From assembly GCA_030340625.1 (NCBI GenBank), contig JAOPHQ010004308.1, forward strand, positions 27,501-91,500: DNA of 64,000 nt. The letters run 5' to 3'. Shown piece after piece: positions 1 to 11,143 of this stretch; the stretch's first letter is position 1; each line of letters opens with the position of its first letter. The position numbers and the translations under genes were made by a program. The stretch comes from Merluccius polli (taxonomy: Eukaryota > Chordata > Actinopteri > Gadiformes > Merlucciidae). The notes under the pieces were generated by a model. The model worked only from the letters and a program-made list of their open reading frames with translations, was not told the DNA's origin and did not search any database.

Positions 1-54
1 ATGTCTCTGGACTGGCAAAACAAAATATTTACCCCACGTTTCATATGCTGCTGG

Positions 55-166
<112 letters not shown>

Positions 167-188
167 AGAAAATATATTGTATTTATTA

Positions 189-510
189 AAGGAGGGATAT
201 ATTATAGTTATTATTATAACAACTATAATATATCCCTCCTTTAATAACTATAATATATCCCTCCTATAATATAGGAGGGATATATTATAGTTATTATTAT
301 AATAACTATAATATATCCCTCCTATAATAACTATAATATATCCCTCCTATAATATAGGAGGGATATATTATAGTTATTATTATAATAACTATAATATATC
401 CCTCCTATAATAACTATAATATATCCCTCCTATAATATAGGAGGGATATATTAGTTATAGAAGGGATATATTGTAGTTATATAATAACTATAATATATTC
501 CTAGTTTACT
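189..510. repeat. Tandem array of perfect hairpins, 83-bp period
   Basis: The motif AGGAGGGATATATTATAG begins at about 192, 273, 356 and 439; the last three are 83 bp apart. Each full unit contains a perfect 22-bp inverted repeat around a 7-base loop (TATTATA), followed by a solitary copy of the right arm. The last unit is degenerate. The array could extrude as multiple cruciforms. Confidence 0.85.
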
Positions 511-717
511 ATCCATAGTATCCATAGTATCCATAGTACAACATGTGGGTCCACACCTGTTGCACTTATATAATATTATATAATATTATATAATAAGTGT
601 TTCCTGCTGCTGGTCCGTTGGGTCCCAGACAGTGTGAACCGACGCAGAAGAAAACGGTTTAAAGTTAAAGTTATTTAACATTATGACTTCAGTATCACCG
701 AACCAGACCGGGTCTAG

Positions 718-967
718 ACGTCCTACCTGCTGGGTCGGTCTAACGGAGGTCCACCTGCTGGGTCGGTCTAGTGGAGGTCCACCTGCTGGGTCGGTCTAGC
801 GGAGGTCCAGCCGCAGGGTCGGTCTAGCGGAGATCCACCTGCTGGGTCGGTCTAGCGGAGGTCCAGCTGCAGGGTGGGTCCAGAAAGTCCAGCTGCAGGG
901 TGGGTCCAAGAGGTCCAGCTGCAGGGTGGGTCTACAGAAGGTCCAGCTGCAGGGTGGGTCCAGGAGG
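718..967. repeat. Minisatellite, 28-bp unit in two diverged subfamilies
   Basis: Units read GGTCCACCTGCTGGGTCGG then TCTAGCGGA in the left half, and GGTCCAGCTGCAGGGTGGG then TCCAGAA in the right half, about 9 in all. One subfamily grades into the other around 810-880. It lies outside any recognised gene. Confidence 0.8.
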
Positions 968-1827
968 TCCAGCTCGGTCTTCACGGTCCCGAAACGCGCA
1001 GACAGTAAATCACTTTCGAAGTTCGTCCCCTGGTCCGAAGTCTCGACAAACAACGCGAGACTTCGGAGCCGCTTTGAAGAACGAGAGCTTTGTTCTCGAT
1101 GCGCACCTCCAGGGCATGAGACCCAACTGGACTTAGACCGAATATACATCTATATATATATCTATATATCTATATGTCTATATATCTATATATCTATATT
1201 ATATGGCTGTATAACACATTAGTATACATTAGATAGTTTTGGTTTAAATGAATAGTCTGAATGTGAATAGTTAATAAATATGTGAAGGCCCACAGCGCCC
1301 TCCTCTGGACGGTGCGGGTTAATGCACCTGAATAACATGACATCATGCATTTATCTCACAGATTAAACGTTACATGCTTAAACCTCAATTAAATAATGTG
1401 GAGTCTGCTGCTGAGTGTTGGTTATTGATGTTCAGAGACGTCATTCGTGTAAGTTAAAGAAAAGTAGGATTGAAGTGGTCCAAGGATCACACATTTATAT
1501 TTTATATGTTACTGTTACGGTAGATTTGACTATAATTAACTGGCGTAGAGTAGGATCCTTGATCTGTTTCAGAACATTAAGTTATTTTACATTAAACTCC
1601 TTTAAAAAATACTTATGCAGTCAACAATGTAAATACCTTGACATGATAGATACTAAAGTTTACAACGGAGGGCTTATCTTTTCATACATCAAAGGTTGAA
1701 TATTCAAAACGCTCGGTGGCAGGGTTTGGTAAAACGTGACTCACTGGTTCTTGTCGCTGCGGTCCCTCCGCAGGACGCAGGATAACGTCCGACGCGAGAC
1801 ACAGGTAGACGTTCGTAGAGAAATACA

Positions 1828-2390
1828 TTTATTGGAAAAAGCCCAGACCCAGACCCAGACCAGTCTCATCAGTCTGACTCAGGCCAGGTGAGGCTGTAAA
1901 CCAGATATTAACCACACACACTTCACAGTTCTGTGTAGAAATGGATATAAAACGTCCGTATCCCATCTGGTTTATTCAAAATACAACCATGTGTTGTCAC
2001 CCATTGCTGAATGTATGCGTGTTGATGATGTTGATCTTCTTAGTTTTGTCTGTTGATCCTTTGCCTACAATCTAGCGAGCTTTCTGATGAGGTTTATATG
2101 TCAACAACAACAACAAGGCAAGCCATCCAGTCATTAGTCATAGCCATTACAAAACCATTTTTTGACTTTCTGCAGCGCTGGAGACGTTTTAGTGGCTGTG
2201 GTGCAAAAACATCAGTTGAATCAAGCGGAATGTTAAATATGAATTAATATAAATATTAGTTGAAAGTAAAAGGGAGATGTACTCTTCCTCCAAAGACAAG
2301 TTTGTGTGTGTGTGTGTGTGTGTGTGCGTGTTTAGTATTTACGTCCATGACAAAATAACAACAACACAAACAAACAAACATGTCGCATGT
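1828..2390 (-). other. mfsd12: mfsd12 3'UTR with candidate poly(A) signals
   Basis: Beyond the stop codon at 2393-2391 two AATAAA hexamers occur on the minus strand, at 1976-1971 and 1833-1828. Either would end a 3'UTR of about 0.4-0.56 kb. The region includes a (TG)n stretch at 2304-2330 and otherwise ordinary unique sequence. Confidence 0.4.
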
Positions 2391-5300
2391 TCACCGAGAA
2401 ACACGCTGCCGTATTCTGATTGGCCAGATGAGGATGGTGACCAGGGAAAGTGCTGCTGCCACGGCCACGCCCCCGGTTACTATCACCATGACGACGTGAT
2501 AAAACCAAACGCAGTCTGGGCAGCCGGCCTCAGTGCTGTGGGACAGGCAGACAGAAACAAAACATTTACTGTTAATGGTCCTATTGATCGCATTTCTATG
2601 TAGACGAATAATTATAAACAAAAGATACATCCATAAAGCTTTTAGAAAGTCATTCAGTCAACAAAATCATTGTTGCCGGGTCCAAATTTAATATTTAGTT
2701 TATCTCTGTCTAAGATGTCTGATGTTTTGGTTCCCGCTTCGAATGAGGCTTATGAGCCAATAGCGTAACGCCGTTGGCATCACATGATGTTGGCATCACA
2801 TGATGTTGGCATCACATGATGTTGGCATCACATGGTCACATGTCTCTGTGTCTCTGTCAGTGGTCAAGGTCGCCGGTTAGTGTGGGAAAACAGACTCCCT
2901 CTTAAGTAGACAACAATTTGAAAATGGTGATTTGGTGACTGAATCTGAACATGTGCTGTATATCCCGCTGTGACGTCAGCAGTTCAACATACAGGAAGTG
3001 CGGGCGGTGGTTCCCACTGACCTGCGGGGCCGCAGGCTCTGGACCAGGATGACCCCGACGCCGTTGGCCAGTTTGTCCGTGAGGCTCATGGACCCGTAAA
3101 CGAAGGCGCCGCTTTGCTGGGGAACCAAAGAGACAAGCGAACGATTCTCAATGTGAGAACAAACGCAAGGATATAAATCTAAAGGATCTCTCCTTTCATG
3201 GAGTCACATGTTTTAGCAGTCACCTGCACAGGTAGACCTGTGGGGACAATGGGGATCAAACCCAGAACCGTTTTCTCTGTGGGTAGCGGTTATAGAAAGA
3301 GAAGAGGCGTATGATGATCACAATGTACCGTGATACATGATAGCACATACATGATACATGATAACACATACATGATACATGATACATGATAACACATACA
3401 TGATACATGATACAGTAACACATACATGATATATGATACAGTAACACATACATGATACAGTAACACATACATGATACATGATACAGTAACACATACATGA
3501 TACAGTAACACATACATGATACAGTAACACATACATGATACATGATACAGTAACACATACATGATACATGATACAGTAACACATACATGATACAGTAACA
3601 CATACATGATACAGTAACACATACATGATACATGATACAGTAACACATACATGATACAGTAACACATACATGATACAGTAACACATACATGATACATGAT
3701 ACAGTAACACATACATGATACATGATAACATATACATGATACATGATAACACATACATGATACATGATACAGTAACACATACATGATACATGATAACACA
3801 TACATGATACAGTAACACATACATGATACATGATAACACATATATGATACATGATACAGTAACACATACATGATACATGATACATGATAACATGATACAT
3901 GATAACACATATATGATACATGATACAGTAACACATACATGATACATGATAACACATACATGATACAGTAACACATACATGATACATGATAACACATACA
4001 TGATACATGATACAGTAACACATACATGATACATGATACATGATAACACATATATGATACATGATACAGTAACATATACATGATACATGATAACACATAC
4101 ATGATACATGATACAGTAACACATACATGATACAGTAACACATACATGATACATGATACAGTAACACATACATGATACATGATACAGTAACACATACATG
4201 ATACAGTAACACATACATGATACATGATACATGTAACACATACATGATACATGATACAGTAACACATACATGATACATGATAACACATATATGATACATG
4301 ATACAGTAACATATACATGATACATGATAACACATACATGATACATGATACAGTAACACATACATGATACAGTAACACATACATGATACATGATACAGTA
4401 ACACATACATGATACATGATACAGTAACACATACATGATACATGATACAGTAACACATACATGATACAGTAACACATACATGATACATGATACATGATAA
4501 CACATACATGATACATGATACAGTAACACATACATGATACAGTAACACATACATGATACATGATACAGTAACACATACATGATACATGATACAGTAACAC
4601 ATACATGATACATGATACAGTAACACATACATGATACAGTAACACATACATGATACATGATACATGATAACACATACATGATACATGATACAGTAACACA
4701 TACATGATACAGTAACACATACATGATACATGATACAGTAACACATACATGATACAGTAACACATACATGATACATGATACAGTAACACATACATGATAC
4801 ATGATACAGTAACACATACATGATACAGTAACACATACATGATACATGATACAGTAACACATACATGATACATGATACAGTAACACATACATGATACAGT
4901 AACACATACATGATACATGATACATGATAACACATACATGATACATGATACAGTAACACATACATGATACATGATACAGTAACACATACATGATACATGA
5001 TACAGTAACACATACATGATACAGTAACACATACATGATACATGATACAGTAACACATACATGATACATGATACAGTAACACATACATGATACAGTAACA
5101 CATACATGATACATGATACATGATAACACATACATGATACATGATACAGTAACACATACATGATACAGTAACACATACATGATACATGATACAGTAACAC
5201 ATACATGATACAGTAACACATACATGATACATGATACAGTAACACATACATGATACATGATACAGTAACACATACATGATACAGTAACACATACATGATA

Positions 5301-6426
5301 CATGATACAGTAACACATACATGATACATGATACAGTAACACATACATGATACATGATAACACATACATGATACATGATACAGTAACACATACATGATAC
5401 ATGATACAGTAACACATACATGATACAGTAACACATACATGATACATGATACATGATAACACATACATGATACATGATACAGTAACACATACATGATACA
5501 TGATACAGTAACACATACATGATACAGTAACACATACATGATACATGATACATGATAACACATACATGATACATGATACAGTAACACATACATGATACAG
5601 TAACACATACATGATACATGATACATGATAACACATACATGATACATGATACAGTAACACATACATGATACATGATACAGTAACACATACATGATACAGT
5701 AACACATACATGATACATGATACATGATAACACATACATGATACATGATACAGTAACACATACATGATACATGATACAGTAACACATACATGATACAGTA
5801 ACACATACATGATACATGATACAGTAACACATACATGATACATGATACAGTAACACATACATGATACATGATAACACATATATGATTGACTGATTGATTA
5901 TACATCAGAAAACCCGAAGCTGGAGGTTATAAAAAAGCAAAACAGAGAGAAACTCATTTTATCTGGGGGGATTTCCTCTGTACATTCAGCCAGTGACCCG
6001 GTCTGTGTGGACCTCCTCACTAAACCCGCTATGCCGGGTCGGCACCAGCACCGGGTCCAGGTCCAGACCTACCGTCTGGTCCCCGATGAGCTTGGCCGTC
6101 ATGGACAGCGACATGACGAGGACGGTGGCGGCGCCGGCGCCCAGCAGCACCGCCACGCCGTAGATCCGGCCCTCGCCGATCCCCGCGTCCAGCAGCACCC
6201 AGGAGGCGAAGCCCAGCATCAGCAGCAGGCCCAGGAAGTACGACATCTGAGGACCAGAACCCATCAGAACCCATCAGAACCCATCAGAACCCATCACGGA
6301 TCTGCTGACTCTGACCACTAATAAACCCGCTGGTGCCATAGTGGTTTTATATCACATATATCATATTTATATATGTGTCCAAGGATATTTCTACTATGAC
6401 ATAATATTATTTTTAACCATTTCTAG

Positions 6427-6458
<32 letters not shown>

Positions 6459-6922
6459 GTTCCCTTACCTGTTTAATATTTATATGGATTGTGTCCATTT
6501 TTAAGAACACATCAGGCACTGATAAGTGTATATTTTGTAATATAATAATAGTTCATAACATAATATAAATATAATGCAATTATTTAATATAATGAAACAT
6601 TGAAACATAATATCCAAATAATCATTATGATACTATTATGTCATAAAGATTATATGTTGCAATCATGAACACCGGGTGCTTTCCATCCAGTCCTCAGTTA
6701 TCTTTCCTCTACAATGAAACAAAGCACAATAACAGAAAGCAGGGGGGGGGTGAGGAGGGGGGTGAGGGGGGGAGTGAGGGGGTGAGGGGAGTGAGGGGGA
6801 GGGGAGGGGGGGGGGTGAGACTCACACTGGTGCCTATGAGTCTGGCGATGGGCTTCATCACCAGGGAGCTTACAAAGCCACTGAGGTACATCACCAGAGG
6901 TATGGTGGCAATGGAGTCCTGA

Positions 6923-7004
<82 letters not shown>

Positions 7005-10000
7005 CATGGTGAGACGGAGGGAACATGGTGGCTCTCTGTGAGTCGCTGTGTGATGTGATATTGCGATGTGATATTGCGGTGTGATATTGTGGTGTGATAT
7101 TGCGATGTGATATTGTGGTGTGATATTGCGGTGTGATATCGCGATGTGATATCGCGGTGTGATATCGCGGTGTGATATTGCGGTGTGATATTGCAGTGTG
7201 ATATTGCGATGTGATATTGTGGTGTGATATCGCGGTGTGATATTGCGGTGTGATATTGCGGTGTGATATTGCAGTGTGATATTGCGATGTGATATTGCGA
7301 TGTGATATTGCGGTGTGATATTGTGGTGTGATATTGCGGTGTGATATTGCAGTGTGATATTGCGATGTGATATTGCGATGTGATATTGTGGTGTGATATT
7401 GCGATGTGATATTGCCGTGTGATATTGTGGTGTGATATTGCGGTGTGATATTGTGATGTGATATTGTGGTGTGATATTGTGATGTGATATTGCGATGTGA
7501 TATTGTGATGTGATATTGTGGTGTGATATTGCGGTGTGATATCGCGGGTGTGATATCGCGATGTGATATTGCGATGTGATATTGCGGTGTGATATTGTGA
7601 TGTGATATTGCGATGTGATATTGTGATGTGATATTGTGATGTGATATTGCGATGTGATATTGTGATGTGATATTGTGATGTGATATTGTGGTGTGATATT
7701 GTGGTGTGATATTGTGATGTGATATTGCGATGTGCGATATTGCGATGTGTGATATTGCGATGTGATATTGCGATGTGTGATATTGCGATGTGATATTGTG
7801 ATGTGATATTGTGGTGTGATATTGCGATGTGATATTGTGATGTGATATTGTGGTGTGATATTGCGATGTGATATTGCGGTGTGATATTGCGGTGTGATAT
7901 TGCAATGTGATATTGCGGTGTGATATTGCGGTGTGATATTGCGATGTGATATTGTGATGTGATATCGCGGTGTGATATTGCGGTGTGATATCGCGGTGTG
8001 ATATCGCGGTGTGATATCGCGATGTGATATCGTGATGTGATATTGTGGTGTGATATTGTGATGTGATATTGCGATGTGATATTGTGATGTGATATTGTGA
8101 TGTGATATTGTGATGTGATATTGCGATGTGATATTGTGATGTGATATTGTGGTGTGATATTGTGGTGTGATATTGTGATGTGATATTGCGATGTGTGATA
8201 TTGCGATGTGTGATATTGCGATGTGATATTGCGATGTGTGATATTGCGATGTGATATTGTGATGTGATATTGTGGTGTGATATTGCGATGTGATATTGTG
8301 ATGTGATATTGTGATGTGATATTGTGATGTGATATTGCGATGTGATATTGTGATGTGATATTGTGGTGTGATATTGTGGTGTGATATTGTGATGTGATAT
8401 TGCGATGTGTGATATTGCGATGTGTGATATTGCGATGTGATATTGCGATGTGTGATATTGCGATGTGATATTGTGATGTGATATTGTGGTGTGATATTGC
8501 GATGTGATATTGTGATGTGATATTGTGGTGTGATATTGTGGTGTGATATTGTGATGTGATATTGTGGTGTGATATTGCGATGTGATATTGCGATGTGATA
8601 TTGTGATGTGATATTGTGGTGTGATATTGTGATGTGATATTGTGGTGTGATATTGTGATGTGATATTGTGATGTGATATTGTGGTGTGATATTGTGGTGT
8701 GATATTGTGGTGTGATATTGCGATGTGATATTGCGGTGTGATATTGCGATGTGATATTGCGATGTGATATTGTGATGTGATATTGTGGTGTGATATTGTG
8801 ATGTGATATTGTGGTGTGATATTGTGATGTGATATTGTGATGTGATATTGTGATGTGATATTGTGGTGTGATATTGTGGTGTGATATTGCGATGTGATAT
8901 TGCGGTGTGATATTGTGATGTGATATTGTGGTGTGATATTGCGATGTGATATTGCGGTGTGATATTGCGGTGTGATATTGTGATGTGATATTGCGGTGTG
9001 ATATTGTGATGTGATATTGTGGTGTGATATTGCGATGTGATATTGCGGTGTGATATTGCGGTGTGATATTGTGATGTGATATTGCGGTGTGATATTGTGA
9101 TGTGATATTGCGGTGTGATATTGTGCGGTGATACCTTGGGCAGCAGCAGTGAGTCGGTGAGGTAGACGGAGACGTACGTCTGGGACATGTTGACCATCAG
9201 CCGGGTGCACATGTACAGGAACGCCACCTGGACCCCAGGACAGACAGAGACCGGTGGTCCCGCTCGGTTATGACCCATAATAACATAACTAATAACATGT
9301 AGGCCCATAGTTACCGTTGTCACGGTTACCGAGCGTAGTTGTCACCTGGTAGAACGACGGCTGCTGCAGCCAGTGCCTCCAGCGCAGCGGCGGCGGCGGC
9401 GAGGACAGCTCATAGGGCAGAGGGGAGACCAGCGCCTGTCCCTCCCCGTCTCCAGGGGCGACCAGGTCATAGGGCAGAGGGGAGACCAGCGCCCGTCTCT
9501 CCCCGTCTCTAGAGGGGACCGGCTCCTTGGTGCCCACATGAAATACCAAGGAGGACAAGGACCCGATCCCCAGGACTATCAGGACCAGGTTCTGGAGACC
9601 AGAGAAGAAGTTTGAGCAGAAATGACATGTTTGGTCTTCATGCATGGGGGGGGGGGGGGTTTGCTGTAGTCCCTAACCGGTTGGACTTCATGGTCCTAGT
9701 CTCACCCTGAACAAAGGGATGTCGGTCTTCCCCAGACCGTCTGGGATGGAGGCGGCCCCAGCGCTGCGGTGCTGGAAGTGGAAGAGCAGCCATGCGACGG
9801 CGTACACTGAGATGTTGGCCACCACTGTGAACGCATACCTGTGGAGAAGAAACACAGAACAGGAAGTTGGACTGCGGACTGAGACTCTAAAACTTCAGTC
9901 AAGCTTCGGTCCATTGTAACAGCGGGTCGACTTCTTACCGTGGGCATAGTTTATAGTCGGGACGCGAGGGACATGTCCCTAATGGCAAGGAACCAGTGAA

Positions 10001-11109
10001 CTGTCCCTACTAAATATCACAATCCAGCTGAAAATGTATTTATAGAGACATAGTGTTAAAATTAAGGGTGAGGGTTATTTGCCAAATTGGCAGTTGATTA
10101 TCTCCAACCATTTAATCTGCAAATGCCGATCAATAACTTCCTCTGAAGTTGTTCTGGCCCCATCTCCTCCTGACTGTATAATAGTAAAGTAATAAAGTAA
10201 TCCATCTATCTATCTATTATCTGTCTGTCTGTCTATCTATAGTATCTATCCGTCTATCTATCCATCTATCCGTCTGTCTGTCTGTCTGTCTGTCTATCTG
10301 TCTAATAGCTGATGGGCGGCGATGGCTTTTCTAACAATTGCTCTTAAATCTCTCCTCCAGCTCCATCAACACGAGTCTGTCCTGATGTTATGGACACTAT
10401 TAATAAAAACAACCGTTTGATGTTTCTAAACGATGCGTCCATCAGGTAATAAGTAGTAATAAGTGGTAATAAGTGGTAATAAGTGGTAATAAGTGGTAAT
10501 AAGTAGTAATAAGTGGTAATAAGTGGTAATAAGTGGTAATAAGTAGTAATAAGTAGTAATAAGTAGTAATAAGGAGCCACAGGTTTTGTTTTCGTGACGT
10601 TTTTTGGTTTCGTGTCCTCGTGACGATTGGTATGACACAGAAGCAGGAACTACCGACTTGTCCAAAATGAATCACCGCCTCGAGTTCCCCGGAGTTGGTG
10701 GATATATATATACATATACATATATCTATATATAGATATATTTACTGAACATGGTCTTCATGGAGATAATAATTAAAGAGGCTCAGTGAACTGTTAGGAT
10801 GTGTAACATGAGGAGAGACAACATGACAGTCTGACAAGTTCAGCTGTCACTTCCCTGCATGTCACCACAGGATTCATCAACCATTAGTTGATAAATCATT
10901 ATCTTCTTTTAAGTCTTTTCTCAAAACTCATTTTTATCTAAAAGCTTTCTTATAGTTTTAACACATCGCTCTCTTCCTTTTGCTCTATTTTATGGTGTTT
11001 TTATTATTGTACTCTCTTACAATGTTTTTTGTGTCATTTTTTAATTATGTTTATGCTGTTCTGTGAAGCACTTAGTAATCCTGTTTCGAAAAGTGCTATA
11101 CAAATAAAG

Positions 11110-11143
<34 letters not shown>

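Noticed and set aside
3256..5905. Open frames of 850-870 codons on the minus strand
   Set aside because: Pure translation of the intron 7 minisatellite in every frame; bounded on both sides by mfsd12 exons in the correct phase.
3325..9128. CRISPR-like regular repeats
   Set aside because: Direct tandem repeats without unique spacers in a vertebrate intron.
6709..9323. Open frames of 810-830 codons on the minus strand (NITPQYHTAISHR-type repeat)
   Set aside because: Translation of the 13-bp array in mfsd12 intron 5; the non-repeat ends are the real exons 5 and 6 read through the introns.
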